The translations under genes were made by a program, and so were the position numbers. Below are positions 36,250-46,458 of a stretch of DNA of 64,000 nt, piece after piece. This stretch comes from Pseudomonadota bacterium. GTDB taxonomy: Bacteria > Pseudomonadota > Gammaproteobacteria > Burkholderiales > Thiobacteraceae. Below the pieces are notes generated by a model. That model ran no database searches, was not told the DNA's origin, and worked only from the letters and a program-made list of their open reading frames with translations. Position 1 is the stretch's first letter; every line of letters begins with the position of its first letter. Location of the stretch: assembly GCA_021812385.1 (NCBI GenBank), contig JAKANO010000006.1, positions 62,001-126,000 on the forward strand, in the 5' to 3' direction.

Positions 36250-37223
36250 GACAAGCGCACTCGCGGATCGACCCAGGTGTAGGAAATATCGGTCAATAAC
36301 AGGCCCACGATATACAACACCGACCCCAAGAACACCATGGCATGCACAATGGCAAAATCCTGGCTGCGAATGGCGTCGATGGTATAGCTGCCCAGCCCGG
36401 GGATTCCGAAAAAGGATTCGGATACGAGGCTACCCATGAACAGCGTCGGGATCACCACCACGACCCCGGTCAAGATCGGGATCATGGCGTTCCTGAGCAC
36501 ATGGCGGAACAGCACTATGCGCTCCGGCAGGCCTTTGGCGCGCGCAGTGCGCACGTAGTCGCGATTCATTTCTTCCAGAAAAATCGTGCGATACCAGCGG
36601 CTGCTGCTGCCCAGGCCGCCGATCACACCGATCACCACCGGCAGCACCAAGAATTTAAACGCATCCGTACCGTACTGGTATCCCGAAATTGGCACCAAGT
36701 GCAATAGCTTGCTGATCAGAAACTGGCCGCCGATGATATAGAACAACCCGGAGATCGACATCATGGCCACGCACAGCACTACGCCCACATAGTCCACATA
36801 AGTGGCGCGAAAAAAAGCCAGCGTCAGCGCGAAAGTAATATAGAGCAGCAAGCCCAATAGAAATACCGGAGCAGCCAAGGCAAGACTGGGCAGCATGCGC
36901 GTTTTAATGTCTTGGCCAATATCGCGCCCATCGTCCGCGGCGCCAAACTTGAAGGCAAACATCGGTACCGATTTTGTGAAGAAAATGGTTGCCGTGAATT
37001 TTTGCGTGCCTGCTGCTTGCGCATTAAACAGCAAGGGTTTGTCGTAACCATGTTCATGCTTCCATTTTGCAACCGCATCCGGCGTCACGCGCTTCATGCC
37101 GAGATGAATGCGCGCCATGTTATCCGGTGTATTCACTGCAAAGAACAAGGTGAAAATAAACACATTCACCCCGATCAAAATCGGGATTGCATACAATAAA
37201 CGGCGCAGCACATAGCCGATCAT
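36246..37223 (-). CDS. yejB: Peptide ABC transporter permease, YejB/OppB type
   Basis: First permease of the peptide importer, 325 residues. The N-terminus MIGYVLRRLLYAIPILIGVN is the conserved DppB/OppB opening; the EAA loop is RDYVRTARAKGLPERIVLFRH, followed by NAMIPILTG and the terminal DPRVRL. The periplasmic segment after helix 1 includes HLGMKRVTPDAVAKWKHEHG, a general feature of this permease class. Start and stop overlap the neighbouring genes by 4 bp each, so the transporter is translated as a coupled unit. Confidence 0.9.
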   Translation of the reverse strand: MIGYVLRRLLYAIPILIGVNVFIFTLFFAVNTPDNMARIHLGMKRVTPDAVAKWKHEHGYDKPLLFNAQAAGTQKFTATIFFTKSVPMFAFKFGAADDGRDIGQDIKTRMLPSLALAAPVFLLGLLLYITFALTLAFFRATYVDYVGVVLCVAMMSISGLFYIIGGQFLISKLLHLVPISGYQYGTDAFKFLVLPVVIGVIGGLGSSSRWYRTIFLEEMNRDYVRTARAKGLPERIVLFRHVLRNAMIPILTGVVVVIPTLFMGSLVSESFFGIPGLGSYTIDAIRSQDFAIVHAMVFLGSVLYIVGLLLTDISYTWVDPRVRLS

Positions 37224-39409
37224 TTTGCCTTCCTTGCACTAGGCGCGGCGTGTACTTTGCGCCGATAAGCGAGTGCGGCCGGCAGCAAGACCGCGGCCAG
37301 GGCGAGCAGCAGCACAGCGATTGGCCAAAGGATGGGCTGGTTCCACAAGTTGCGCATGCGCTCGCGTTCTTTTGCATCGATGCGCAAATATTTCAAGCTA
37401 TTATTCGCCATCAGATTGGGCTTCGCATTGAAATACCAGGCATGGTACAGGGCGTAGTTTTTCGGATAAAAACCCCAGACCCAAGGCGCGTCGCGCCGTG
37501 CAATCTCAAGCATCTGCGTGATCACTTGTTGCCGCGCCGGGCTGTTGTCCATATTTTTCATTTGCTCGAACAGGCGATTGAATTCGGGATTATCGTAGTT
37601 CGCCGCATTCTCGCCATTCAAACCCACTTTTTTATTCGGGCCATAGAGCAAAAACAAAAAGTTTTCCGGGTCGGGATAATCGGCATTCCAGCCCCACTCA
37701 AAAATCTGCGCATCGCCCTTGAGCATTTTGTCTTGAAAGCGATTGTAATCCGTGGAGCGAATCACTAATTGCACATCGATTTTATTCAGCTGCTTCACCA
37801 GCCATTCCAGATGTGACTTGGCATCGGGACCGACTGCGGACGTATCGAAATTCAATAATAAGGGCTGGCCACTCGTCGCATCGCGCCCGCCAGGATATCC
37901 GGCTTCCGCCAACAATCGCTTGGCTTGCGCGATCGATTTGCGTTCGGGCTTCCCTTTTACCCAGTCGTACACATAATGATTGATCCCGGCTTCGCCCTCT
38001 TCGTAGCCGAAGATACCCGGGGGTATCGGACCTTGCGCTGCAATGCCGCGGCCATTGCGGAATATCGAAATCATTTCCTCGCTGTCGATGGCGATTGAAA
38101 TGGCCTGCCTGAGCTTGCGTGCGCGCTCGGACAAACCACCGACCACCGCGTCCTGCATATTGAAACCGATATAGCTGATGCTGGTGGCCACCGTGGTCTT
38201 GAGTTGGATGCCTTTCGCTTGCATGTCCGGGGTCAGCGCCGCCTCGCCGGTGCCGCCGATTTTGACGGCCTGATCGAAAGTGTCGGAGCTGATGCCCGAC
38301 GCATCGTAATAGCCTTGCAGAAATTTATTCCAATAAGGAATATCTTCCTTCTCCAAGGTGTAAACCGCGCGATCTATAAACGGCAGGGGTTTGCCTGCAT
38401 CGGCCAACAAACCGCTCGCGCGGTCGCCAGGCTCACCGCTGCTGGGATAGCGATCGCCATGGTAATTCGGGTTCTTCACCAGCACCATTTGCTTGTTCGG
38501 ATTGTTCTCCGCCAGCATGTATGGGCCGGTGCCGACGGGATACCAATCGAGCACGAAATTTTTTTCCTTCATGCCCGGCTGCGCGTAAAACTTCTCCACT
38601 TCCCACGGCACCGGCGCAAAAAACTGCATCGCCAGCCAATAGTTGAATTGCGCGTATTTGCCTTTGATGCGGATACGATAACGATAGCGATCCAGCGCTT
38701 GGGCGCCTTGCAATGGATAGCGATTCAGATCGAGATACGCTTCGGCGCCATTCTCTGACTTGAGTTTATTGCTCTCCCGACTGAGCAATTCGCCGTATTC
38801 CTTCAAGCCCAAAATATAATCCGACATCAAGCCGAAGATGGGGGAATTCAGGCGCGGACTGGCTAAGCGTTTAATCTGGAAAACATAGTCTTCGGCGGTT
38901 AATTCACGCTTTGCTTGGAGCGGGAGATCCGTTGGCGACTGCAATGCAGCGATCTGCTCGGGACGCAAGTGTTGATATACATAATTTTCCTGCGCATCTT
39001 GAACGAATGCGGGATGCGGCTGATAGTAGATGCCCGGCTTTATCTGAATGACGTAATCGCTATAGGCGATACTCTCGGCAGCGGCATCCGCCGGCAACGC
39101 TTGCCCTTGCGCGTTGAAGTACTGCACCTCGGGCATCGCCTGGGCCGTCAGCGGCTCTAAAGTATACGGACGCTTCAGGTAATGATATTGCAGAGGCGGC
39201 TCGTAGATCTGGCCGGTGAAAATGACCTCGTTGGAGGAATAAGAGCGCGCCGGGTCCAAATGCTTGGGACGCTCGTTGAAAACGCTGTATAAGATATTTT
39301 TCCCGCGCTCGGCCACGGGGTAAGGATCGTTCCAAGGCACCTTGCCGCAAGCGGTCACCAGAGACAGCAGCATGACGCAGGCCGATACGCGCAAAAAGCT
39401 AACGGTCAT
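37220..39409 (-). CDS. yejA: Peptide ABC transporter substrate-binding lipoprotein (family 5, YejA-like)
   Basis: Solute-binding protein that delivers peptides to the permease. The leader ends in a lipobox (LVTAC), so it is probably a lipoprotein. The mature part has the family-5 features: ERPKHLDPARSYSSNE near the N-terminus and a two-lobed fold with LRQAISIAID and the WGWNADYPDPENFLFLLYG segment. A further hydrophobic helix near the C-terminus (PIAVLLLALAAVLLPAALA) is unusual and may anchor that end too. I use ATG 39409 because GGTGAG lies 7 bp upstream; an in-frame GTG at 39421 would add four residues. The length is 729 residues. It is divergent from fabI. Confidence 0.85.
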   Translation of the reverse strand: MTVSFLRVSACVMLLSLVTACGKVPWNDPYPVAERGKNILYSVFNERPKHLDPARSYSSNEVIFTGQIYEPPLQYHYLKRPYTLEPLTAQAMPEVQYFNAQGQALPADAAAESIAYSDYVIQIKPGIYYQPHPAFVQDAQENYVYQHLRPEQIAALQSPTDLPLQAKRELTAEDYVFQIKRLASPRLNSPIFGLMSDYILGLKEYGELLSRESNKLKSENGAEAYLDLNRYPLQGAQALDRYRYRIRIKGKYAQFNYWLAMQFFAPVPWEVEKFYAQPGMKEKNFVLDWYPVGTGPYMLAENNPNKQMVLVKNPNYHGDRYPSSGEPGDRASGLLADAGKPLPFIDRAVYTLEKEDIPYWNKFLQGYYDASGISSDTFDQAVKIGGTGEAALTPDMQAKGIQLKTTVATSISYIGFNMQDAVVGGLSERARKLRQAISIAIDSEEMISIFRNGRGIAAQGPIPPGIFGYEEGEAGINHYVYDWVKGKPERKSIAQAKRLLAEAGYPGGRDATSGQPLLLNFDTSAVGPDAKSHLEWLVKQLNKIDVQLVIRSTDYNRFQDKMLKGDAQIFEWGWNADYPDPENFLFLLYGPNKKVGLNGENAANYDNPEFNRLFEQMKNMDNSPARQQVITQMLEIARRDAPWVWGFYPKNYALYHAWYFNAKPNLMANNSLKYLRIDAKERERMRNLWNQPILWPIAVLLLALAAVLLPAALAYRRKVHAAPSARKAK

Positions 39410-39450
39410 GGCAATGCTCACCCCACAGAATAAAGGTCGCCATGACCGTC

Positions 39451-39489
39451 CCCTCTCTCCTTACTCTTTCCCACAAGCGGGAGAGAGGG
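39451..39489. repeat. Intergenic inverted repeat (REP-like or terminator-like)
   Basis: A perfect 10-bp inverted repeat, CCCTCTCTCC at 39451-39460 and GGAGAGAGGG at 39480-39489, separated by 19 bp. It lies in the divergent gap between the peptide transporter and fabI. Similar C/T-rich hairpins are common as dispersed intergenic repeats in proteobacteria. No T-run follows either arm, so termination is not supported. Confidence 0.45.
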
Positions 39490-39616
39490 ACGCAGGCTCG
39501 CTGCGCGAGTTTTACGTTAAACATGGGGCATGAGTTTAGCGCAAAACAGCCTCTGCGAGGCACAGCCAGCTTGATTTATAATGGGTAATTCGATTCATCC
39601 AAAGAAGGAATGCGCC

Positions 39617-40402
39617 ATGGGTTTTCTCGCAGGCAAAAAAATCTTAATCACGGGTTTATTAAGCAACCGCTCCATTGCATACGGCATTGCCCAAGCCGCG
39701 CGACGCGAAGGCGCTGAGCTGGCTTTCACCTACCAGGGCGAGCGCACCCGCGAACGTGTTCTGGATCTGGCGAAAGATTTCAATTCCCAACTGGTGTTCA
39801 ATTGCGATGTGGGCTTTGATGAGCAAATCGAGCAATTGTTTACGGATCTTAAAAGCCATTGGGACGGCCTAGACAGCCTGGTGCACTCGGTTGCCTTCGT
39901 GCCGCGCGATGCGCTTTCGGGCGATTATCTGAGCACCGTCAACCGCGAAAATTTCCGCATTGCGCACGATATCAGCAGCTATAGTTTTTCGGCCTTGGCC
40001 AAGGCGGCCTTACCCATGATGGAGGGACGCAATGGATCGCTCCTCACGCTTACTTACTTGGGCGCGTTGCGCTCGATTATCAATTACAACGTGATGGGGC
40101 TAGCCAAAGCCAGCCTGGAGTCGAGCGTGTATTACCTGGCGCAAAGCCTGGGCCCAAAAGGGATTCGCGTTAATGGCATTTCGGCGGGTCCGATTAAGAC
40201 GCTGGCCGCGACCGGCATTACCGGTTTCGGAAAAATTTTGGATTTCGTGGAAAAAAACGCGCCCCTACGGCGCAATGTGACCATTGAAGAAGTGGGGAAT
40301 GTCGCCGCGTTCTTGATGAGCGATTTAGCTTCCGGCATGACGGGCGAAATCACTTATGTGGATAGCGGATTTAATACGACAGTCGGCGGGCTTTGGGGAT
40401 AA
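39617..40402 (+). CDS. fabI: Enoyl-[acyl-carrier-protein] reductase (NADH), FabI type
   Basis: Catalyses the last reduction in each fatty-acid elongation cycle. The 261-residue protein has the FabI cofactor loop ([15 protein letters not shown]), the catalytic pair Tyr-x6-Lys in YNVMGLAK, and [17 protein letters not shown]. The start at ATG 39617 is set by AAGGA at 39605-39609 with 7-bp spacing; an upstream in-frame ATG at 39581 lacks a ribosome-binding site. An orphan CheB-like gene follows after 39 bp. Confidence 0.96.
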   Translation: MGFLAGKKILITGLLSNRSIAYGIAQAARREGAELAFTYQGERTRERVLDLAKDFNSQLVFNCDVGFDEQIEQLFTDLKSHWDGLDSLVHSVAFVPRDALSGDYLSTVNRENFRIAHDISSYSFSALAKAALPMMEGRNGSLLTLTYLGALRSIINYNVMGLAKASLESSVYYLAQSLGPKGIRVNGISAGPIKTLAATGITGFGKILDFVEKNAPLRRNVTIEEVGNVAAFLMSDLASGMTGEITYVDSGFNTTVGGLWG

Positions 40403-40441
40403 GCCCCAGACCAAACCGAGCGCGTTCGTCACGCCTCAATC

Positions 40442-41149
40442 ATGCCAACCGACACGCCAAAGCAAGGCCCCGCTAAAACCGGCTCGCCCATGGATGTGGC
40501 GGAGCGGCTCTCTGCAGATGTCATATTGAGCTTACAGCTTAACCACTGCGCCGCCACGGAGCGCTTGATCATCATTGGCGCCTCTACCGGTGGCACTGAA
40601 GCGATCAAAGATTTATTAATTGAAATGCCGGCGAATTGTCCGGGTATTTTGGTGACGCAACACATGCCGCACACCTTTACCCGCGCATTCGCTACTCGCC
40701 TCGATAGTATCTGTAAAATCAGCGTATGCGAAGCCGTGGGCGGCATGCATGTTTTGCCCGGCCACGCTTACATCGCGCCCGGCAACGCACATTTGTTGCT
40801 GGCGCGTCGTGACGGTCATTATGTTTGCGAGCTAAACGATGGCCCGCCAGTTAACCGGCACCGCCCATCAGTCGATGTATTGTTTCGTTCCGCTGCGAAT
40901 TGTGCCGGGCACAATGCAATTGGCGTGATCCTGACCGGAATGGGAAAAGATGGCGCGCGCGGCCTGTTGGAAATGAAACAGGCCGGGGCTTATACGCTTG
41001 CGCAAGACGAAGCGAGTTGCGTGGTCTACGGCATGCCCAAGGAAGCGATTGCCTTGGGAGGAGCAAGTGAAATTATCGCCCTTAAGGAAATGGTTCAGCA
41101 CATACGCAGCTACTTGAATAGCAGCGGTAGCACAGCTGATCCGCAGTAA
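40442..41149 (+). CDS. Stand-alone CheB-type protein-glutamate methylesterase domain (no receiver)
   Basis: A 235-residue protein matching the C-terminal effector half of CheB, which removes methyl groups from chemoreceptors. The catalytic triad is visible: Ser in GASTGG near residue 48, His in TQHMP, Asp in LTGMGKDGA. The N-terminal receiver domain of normal CheB is absent; the first 40 residues look like its linker ([17 protein letters not shown]). Only 39 bp separate it from fabI, too short for a lost receiver, and no other chemotaxis gene is in the window. With no receiver to hold it off, activity may be constitutive or set by a partner. No ribosome-binding site is obvious at the ATG. The function is uncertain. 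Confidence 0.75.
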   Translation: MPTDTPKQGPAKTGSPMDVAERLSADVILSLQLNHCAATERLIIIGASTGGTEAIKDLLIEMPANCPGILVTQHMPHTFTRAFATRLDSICKISVCEAVGGMHVLPGHAYIAPGNAHLLLARRDGHYVCELNDGPPVNRHRPSVDVLFRSAANCAGHNAIGVILTGMGKDGARGLLEMKQAGAYTLAQDEASCVVYGMPKEAIALGGASEIIALKEMVQHIRSYLNSSGSTADPQ

Positions 41150-41155
41150 TCTGCT

Positions 41156-43072
41156 TTACTGTTCCGCACCTACCTTATCGAACACATCCTGTTTGATTTT
41201 AACCTTGCCTTGATTCCGCAAACTCTCTAAGTAGGAACTTAGGATTTGTTGGGACTGGGTTTGCCCAACCGAAAAAGGCAATGCTTGAAGCGCCTGCTGC
41301 CGTAACTGGTCGTTACTGCTCACGGCACTGATTTTGTAAAGGACATAATCACCGTTCTCAAGCGTGACCCCGGTAAATGCCGGTAAATGCTTGACTGATG
41401 CGCGGAAAATAGCTTCCGTTGAAACGTGATCCAAGCCTGATTTAGCCAGATCCTCGCGACCGACTTTTATCGGCGCATCAAAATTAAGTCCGCTTAACGT
41501 TTTACCTTGCTGCAATTCGGCTAAATCCAATTTTCCTTGCTGGCTGGCCAGCACACTCGCTTGTTGCTTGCGCAGCTGCGCTTCTATTTCATCCTTCACC
41601 GCTTCGAGCGCTTTATGGCCCGCCGGTTTGTATTCTAAGATGCGGGCTGCAACCAGAGTGTTCGGCGCCACTTCAATCGACTCGGTGTTGCGTTTGTTTT
41701 TAACCGCATCACTGGCAAAGATCGCATTGAGCAAGCGTTCGTTTTTAAGCAGGCCTTGCGCCGGGCCTTGGCGCCCAAACCAATCGCTGGTTTGAATGGT
41801 GAGTTTATATTTGTCTGCCGCAGGCTTGAGGCTGTCGGATTTGGAATACACGGCATCGCCAAATGGCTCGACTTCTTCATTGAATTTACGCAAAGCCATT
41901 TCGCGTTTGGCCGCTTCTATCACCAGCGGTTTCACATCTTCATAAGGACGCTGGCCGCCGCCCACAATAGCCTTGAGCATAACGATATGAAAGCCCGCAG
42001 GAGACTCCACGGGTCCACGGATCTCGCCTGCTTTCATATTGAATGCGGCATCTTCGACTTGCTTGAAAATCGTTCCGCGCTTAATCAAGCCGAACGAACC
42101 GCCTTTCGCCGCAGTCAGCGGATCTTGTGAGCTTTGTTTTGCCAATGCGCTAAAGGATTGCGGGTTTTTCTGCGCTTGCTGCAGCAGTTGTTGCGCTTTT
42201 TGCAGCGCTGCTTCGCGTTCCGCCGGTTTGGCATCGGCTGCCGAGCGAACCAAAATGTGCGCTACTTCACGGCTTTCCGGCTCGGTAAATTGCGCAATAT
42301 GGTCTTTGTAATAGGCCTGGGCATCGGCGTCACTCACCTGCACTTGCGATAGAACCACTTCGGGGGAGTAAACGATATATTCGACGCGCGCTTGCTCTGG
42401 CACTTGTGATAATTCCGGATGTGCATCGTAATAAGACTGAATTTGCGCCGGTTCAATCTTGGCTTGCGCCGCAAATGCCGCAGCCTTTAGAACAGCCTTG
42501 GAAACTTCCCGTTGCTCGGCCATGATGTCCGCCAAATGCGTCGCAAGCGTTCGGGAAGCAATACCGGTCTGTGCTTGGTTTACCAGCAAGTCCTGGATCA
42601 TTTGATCCTGCATAATCCCAGCCAGATACTGCTTGCGCGTTAGACGGCGGCTATCCAAAAAACGCTGGAACAGCTCGTCTGAAAACTTTCCGTTTTCTTG
42701 CAGCACCGGGCTGTTTTGTATGGCGGACATAATCGCCGCTTCATTTCCGCTATATCCGAGTTTGGCGGCTTGTGTCAGCAACAATCTTTCATTGATGAAA
42801 TTGTCCAGCACTGAGGTTTTAAGTTCTTTGCTATTTAATACTTTTGGATTGCGCTCGCCAGATTCGCGCAATTGGTTCTGCTGACTTTTGAATTTTTCTT
42901 CGAAGGGCTGCAATAAAATTTTACTATCGCCAACCTCAGCCACGTAGGGCGCGGATCCGCCTGCTGTACGGTAGGTTTCGACACCAAATAATGCAAATGA
43001 AAGAATGACAATGCCTAAAATAATGCGGGCAAATAAACCTTTTGTCTTCTCGTGCAGGGTGTCGGATAACAT
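41156..43072 (-). CDS. ppiD: Periplasmic folding chaperone, PpiD/SurA_N-type peptidyl-prolyl isomerase
   Basis: Inner-membrane-anchored folding helper for exported proteins. The 638-residue protein has one N-terminal membrane helix (IILGIVILSFALFGV), the SurA_N-like chaperone region, and a central parvulin domain near residues 265-365 (REVAHILVRSA; GGSFGLIKRGTI; FHIVMLKAI). A long C-terminal domain matches the PpiD layout. AGGA lies 7 bp before the ATG at 43072. It sits downstream of the tRNA operon terminator, as in many proteobacteria with the lon-hupB-ppiD order, and is convergent with the CheB-like gene, 6 bp apart. Confidence 0.92.
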   Translation of the reverse strand: MLSDTLHEKTKGLFARIILGIVILSFALFGVETYRTAGGSAPYVAEVGDSKILLQPFEEKFKSQQNQLRESGERNPKVLNSKELKTSVLDNFINERLLLTQAAKLGYSGNEAAIMSAIQNSPVLQENGKFSDELFQRFLDSRRLTRKQYLAGIMQDQMIQDLLVNQAQTGIASRTLATHLADIMAEQREVSKAVLKAAAFAAQAKIEPAQIQSYYDAHPELSQVPEQARVEYIVYSPEVVLSQVQVSDADAQAYYKDHIAQFTEPESREVAHILVRSAADAKPAEREAALQKAQQLLQQAQKNPQSFSALAKQSSQDPLTAAKGGSFGLIKRGTIFKQVEDAAFNMKAGEIRGPVESPAGFHIVMLKAIVGGGQRPYEDVKPLVIEAAKREMALRKFNEEVEPFGDAVYSKSDSLKPAADKYKLTIQTSDWFGRQGPAQGLLKNERLLNAIFASDAVKNKRNTESIEVAPNTLVAARILEYKPAGHKALEAVKDEIEAQLRKQQASVLASQQGKLDLAELQQGKTLSGLNFDAPIKVGREDLAKSGLDHVSTEAIFRASVKHLPAFTGVTLENGDYVLYKISAVSSNDQLRQQALQALPFSVGQTQSQQILSSYLESLRNQGKVKIKQDVFDKVGAEQ

Positions 43073-43102
43073 TTTGCGATCCTATTTGTCTTGGCTTAAA
43101 TG

Positions 43103-43137
43103 AAAAAGGCGAGCCCTTAAATACTTAAGGACTCGCC
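43103..43137 (-). terminator. Rho-independent terminator after tRNA-Val/tRNA-Asp
   Basis: A 13-bp stem (arms 43108-43120 and 43125-43137) with a 4-base loop, followed on the minus strand by TTTTT. One position is G-U in the minus transcript but C-A in the plus, so the hairpin favours minus-strand termination. It lies 6 bp beyond the tRNA-Asp 3' end. Confidence 0.85.
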
Positions 43138-43143
43138 CGGTTC

Positions 43144-43220
43144 TGGCGGAGTGGACGGGACTCGAACCCGCGACCCCCGGCGTGACAGGCCGGTATTCTA
43201 ACCAACTGAACTACCACTCC
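43144..43220 (-). tRNA. tRNA-Asp (anticodon GTC)
   Basis: The minus strand folds as a full cloverleaf with acceptor arms GGAGTGG and CCACTCC, discriminator G and encoded CCA (77 nt). The anticodon loop reads CTGTCAC, giving GTC. The T-arm contains GGTTCGAGTCC. It lies 11 bp downstream of tRNA-Val and is followed by a strong terminator. Confidence 0.96.
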
Positions 43221-43231
43221 CAATCTTGCTT

Positions 43232-43307
43232 TGGTGGGTGCTGAGGGGTTCGAACCCCCGACATTCGCCTTGTAAGGGCGACGCTCTACCAGCTGAGCTA
43301 AGCACCC
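43232..43307 (-). tRNA. tRNA-Val (anticodon TAC)
   Basis: Minus-strand cloverleaf of 76 nt with acceptor GGGTGCT/AGCACCC, discriminator A and encoded CCA. The anticodon loop CTTACAA gives TAC (valine). D-arm GCTCAGCTGGTAGAGC and T-arm GGGGGTTCGAACCCC are canonical. It forms a two-tRNA unit with tRNA-Asp. Confidence 0.96.
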
Positions 43308-43425
43308 AAAACGGAGCCTTTCTCGCGACATCTTTATAAGCTATGGGCTTAGGATTGAGATATTGCTACTAAAGACACTGGGATCGAACGCGCCGCTATT
43401 GCAACGCGACCTCACCAAAAGGCCG

Positions 43426-43698
43426 CTAGTTTAATGCATCTTTGAGAGATTTTCCAGCACGGAATTTAGGAACTTTTGCCGCTTTGATTTTGACGGTAGC
43501 ACCCGTTTGCGGATTGCGTCCATTGCGTGCGGCGCGCTTGCCGACATAAAAGGTTCCGAAGCCAACCAGCGTAACCATATTGCCCTTTTTCAGCGCTTGC
43601 TGCACTGCGCCAACGGTTGCATCCAACGCGCGTCCTGCTGCCGCTTTAGAAATGTCTGCATCTTTGGCAATTGCTTCGATCAATTCAGTTTTGTTCAC
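43426..43698 (-). CDS. hupB: DNA-binding protein HU-beta
   Basis: Small histone-like nucleoid protein, 90 residues, the usual HU size. It shows [11 protein letters not shown], the [21 protein letters not shown] beta-arm in the middle and the [11 protein letters not shown] end. The start is GTG at 43698, with GGGG 6 bp upstream and a strong promoter at 43746-43775. The position directly after lon is the standard lon-hupB arrangement. Confidence 0.96.
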   Translation of the reverse strand: MNKTELIEAIAKDADISKAAAGRALDATVGAVQQALKKGNMVTLVGFGTFYVGKRAARNGRNPQTGATVKIKAAKVPKFRAGKSLKDALN

Positions 43699-43745
43699 GT
43701 GTCGCCCCTTTGGTTTGTCTTACGTTGTCGAACTTTGCTCCATGC

Positions 43746-43775
43746 TTTATATCAGTCGCAAAAACTTAGTGTCAA
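43746..43775 (-). promoter_or_regulatory. Sigma-70 promoter of hupB
   Basis: On the minus strand a perfect TTGACA (43775-43770) is followed after 18 bp by TATAAA (43751-43746), with the GTG start about 48 bp further on. It lies downstream of the lon terminator, so hupB has its own promoter. Confidence 0.75.
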
Positions 43776-43832
43776 GCTATATGCTGGCTGCAAAGTTTAA
43801 AGCATTTAAATATTCGAAATATTGCGTCGATA

Positions 43833-43867
43833 AAAAAGCCGGATGGGATTTGCCCATCCGGCTTTTT
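43833..43867. terminator. Bidirectional-looking rho-independent terminator after lon
   Basis: Perfect 15-bp stem AAAAAGCCGGATGGG / CCCATCCGGCTTTTT with a 5-base loop, 17 bp beyond the lon stop. On the minus strand it ends in a T-run, giving a classic intrinsic terminator. A T-run is also present on the plus strand. Confidence 0.9.
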
Positions 43868-43883
43868 AGTGAGCGCCTATGGT

Positions 43884-46292
43884 TCAGTGCTTAACCACTG
43901 TGGTCGGCTTTTCTTCGATCTTAGTCGGCGGTGTCGCCGGGGCTTCATCCGGCAAGGATTGCGGTTTACGTTCCAGCGCATAATCCAGTACTTGATCGAT
44001 CCAGCGCACAGGATGCAACTCAAGCTTATTCTTAATATTGTCTGGGATATCGACCAAATCCTTAACATTCTCTTGTGGGATCAAAACGGTTTTAATGCCG
44101 CCGCGATGCGCCGCAAGCAGTTTTTCCTTTAAGCCACCGATTGGCAAAACTTCACCACGCAGGGTAATTTCACCCGTCATAGCGACATCGGCACGTACTG
44201 GTATACCGGTCAGGACCGATACCATCGCCGTACAGATGGCAATACCTGCACTCGGTCCATCCTTGGGCGTAGCGCCTTCCGGAAGGTGAATATGGATATC
44301 GTTGTTTTGGTAGAAATCCTCCGGGATGCCAAGTCGTTTCGAGCGGCTGCGCACAACCGACAAAGCCGCCTGTATCGACTCTTGCATTACATCGCCCAGT
44401 TTTCCAGTGGTGATGGTTTTGCCTCTACCTGGAATTTTGACCGATTCAATGGTCAGCAATTCGCCACCCACTTCGGTCCAGGCCAAGCCGGTGACTTGCC
44501 CAACTTGATTGGCTTTTTCAGCCATGCCGTAGCTGTAACGGCGAACCCCGAGAAATTTATCCAGGTTGCGCGCGCTAACCGTAATCTTGTTGGATTTCTT
44601 ATCAACCAACAAAGATTTCACGACCTTGCGGCAGATCTTAGCGATTTCACGTTCCAGGCTACGCACACCAGCTTCGCGCGTGTAGTAGCGCACGATGTCG
44701 CGAATCGCGCTCTGCGTAACGTTGATCTCAGCTTGTTTCAAGCCATGCGTCTTGATCTGTTTCTGCAACAGATAATTCACGGCGATATTAATCTTCTCGT
44801 CTTCCGTGTAGCCGGCAAGGCGAATCACTTCCATCCGATCGAGCAACGGTGCAGGGATATTCAGCGAATTGGCGGTCGCCACGAACATCACTTCGGACAG
44901 GTCAAATTCCACTTCTACGTAATGATCAACGAAGGTGTGATTTTGCTCCGGGTCCAATACCTCCAGCAAGGCTGAAGAAGGATCGCCGCGGAAGTCCGAG
45001 CCCATCTTATCCACTTCATCGAGCAGGAACAGCGGATTGCGCACGCCTACTTTAGTCATGCTCTGTAAAATTTTGCCTGGCATCGAGCCAATATAAGTAC
45101 GACGATGGCCGCGAATCTCAGCCTCATCGCGCACGCCGCCCAAGGCCATCCGCACGTACTTGCGATTGGTTGCCTTGGCTATCGATTGACCCAGTGAAGT
45201 CTTACCCACACCCGGGGGCCCAACTAAGCAAAGAATCGGCGCCTTGAGTTTATCCACACGCTGTTGCACGGCGAGATATTCAATGATGCGCTCTTTGACC
45301 CGGTCGAGGCCGAAGTGGTCTTCGTTCAAGACTTCTTCTGCGCGGTTTAAATCTTTGCTGATTTTGCTCTTTTTGCGCCATGGCAGATTGACGATGGTTT
45401 CGACAAAATTCCGAACCACAGTGGCCTCAGCCGCCATCGGCGACATCATTTTGAGCTTCTTCAACTCGGACAAGGCCTTGGCTTGCGCCTCTTTCGACAT
45501 TTTGGCTTCAACCACGCGCTTCTCGAGATCGTCGAGGTCGGCGCCCTCTTCCATGTCGCCCAATTCTTTCTGAATCGCCTTTACTTGCTCGTTCAGGTAA
45601 TACTCGCGCTGGCTTTTCTCCATTTGGCGCTTTACGCGGCCACGGATGCGCTTCTCGACTTGCAAGATATCAATTTCAGCATTGAGCAAACCAAACAGGT
45701 GCTCCAAGCGCTCATGCACCGAGAACATTTCAAGAATTTCCTGCTTCTGCTCAAGTTTAATGGGCAAGTGCGCAGCAATCGTATCCGCCAGGCGGCCAGC
45801 ATCATCGATGCTCGCGAGCGAGGTCAGGATCTCGGGCGGGATTTTTTTGTTGAGTTTGACATACTGATCAAACTCGGTGAAAACACTGCGCATCAGCGCC
45901 AAGGTTTCGTTGTCGGTCGGCGGCTCGATCAAGGTGATTTCCGCATCGGCCGCAAAGTGCGTTTTGGCATCGATGAAATCACTGATTTGCGCGCGCTGAT
46001 TACCTTCCACCAACACTTTCACGGTGCCATCAGGCAGTTTCAGCATTTGCAAAATACTGGCAACGCTGCCGACGTGATAAAGGTCATCGGTGGTCGGTTC
46101 GTCTTTCGAGGCGGATTTTTGCGCTACCAGCAAAATATGCTTACCGGCTTCCATCGCTACTTCAAGCGCTTTGATGGATTTGGGGCGGCCAACAAATAGG
46201 GGAATCACAATATGGGGATAGACCACCACGTCACGCAATGGAAGCAAGGGTAGCGTTACGCGATCACCCAGTGTCTCTTGAGGTAAGCTCAT
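43884..46292 (-). CDS. lon: ATP-dependent Lon protease
   Basis: Cytoplasmic AAA+ serine protease that degrades misfolded and regulatory proteins; 802 residues, as usual for LonA. It has the N-terminal LON substrate-binding domain ([19 protein letters not shown]), Walker A GPPGVGKT, the sensor and arginine-finger region, and the Ser-Lys dyad in KDGPSAGIA and [10 protein letters not shown]. It is third in the tig-clpP-clpX-lon chain, 166 bp after clpX, with its own terminator. No sigma-32 promoter was clear by eye. Confidence 0.97.
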   Translation of the reverse strand: MSLPQETLGDRVTLPLLPLRDVVVYPHIVIPLFVGRPKSIKALEVAMEAGKHILLVAQKSASKDEPTTDDLYHVGSVASILQMLKLPDGTVKVLVEGNQRAQISDFIDAKTHFAADAEITLIEPPTDNETLALMRSVFTEFDQYVKLNKKIPPEILTSLASIDDAGRLADTIAAHLPIKLEQKQEILEMFSVHERLEHLFGLLNAEIDILQVEKRIRGRVKRQMEKSQREYYLNEQVKAIQKELGDMEEGADLDDLEKRVVEAKMSKEAQAKALSELKKLKMMSPMAAEATVVRNFVETIVNLPWRKKSKISKDLNRAEEVLNEDHFGLDRVKERIIEYLAVQQRVDKLKAPILCLVGPPGVGKTSLGQSIAKATNRKYVRMALGGVRDEAEIRGHRRTYIGSMPGKILQSMTKVGVRNPLFLLDEVDKMGSDFRGDPSSALLEVLDPEQNHTFVDHYVEVEFDLSEVMFVATANSLNIPAPLLDRMEVIRLAGYTEDEKINIAVNYLLQKQIKTHGLKQAEINVTQSAIRDIVRYYTREAGVRSLEREIAKICRKVVKSLLVDKKSNKITVSARNLDKFLGVRRYSYGMAEKANQVGQVTGLAWTEVGGELLTIESVKIPGRGKTITTGKLGDVMQESIQAALSVVRSRSKRLGIPEDFYQNNDIHIHLPEGATPKDGPSAGIAICTAMVSVLTGIPVRADVAMTGEITLRGEVLPIGGLKEKLLAAHRGGIKTVLIPQENVKDLVDIPDNIKNKLELHPVRWIDQVLDYALERKPQSLPDEAPATPPTKIEEKPTTVVKH

Positions 46293-46378
46293 AATTTATC
46301 TGCCTAAGTAAGTAGCGAGTTTAAGAGAGATTGGGGCCTAACCGGCGATATCAAGTGCCGATTTTGGTTGGTTCGCAA

Positions 46379-46397
46379 AGCGCCCCAAAGGGGCGCT
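46379..46397. terminator. Hairpin between clpX and lon
   Basis: Perfect 8-bp stem AGCGCCCC / GGGGCGCT with loop AAA in the clpX-lon gap. Only TTT follows on the minus strand, so it may be a weak terminator or an RNA-end stabiliser for clpX. Confidence 0.45.
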
Positions 46398-46458
46398 AAG
46401 CACTTGAAAAGAATAGCGGCGCGAGGCAGGAAATACTTGAATTGAAAATTCCGTGCAC

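Noticed and set aside
39451-39489. Terminator for the peptide transporter or fabI
   Set aside because: The hairpin lies upstream of both divergent genes and has no T-run; kept only as a repeat.
45483-46199. 238-codon plus-strand open frame opposite lon
   Set aside because: Shadow of the conserved lon gene, with no domain signature or start context.
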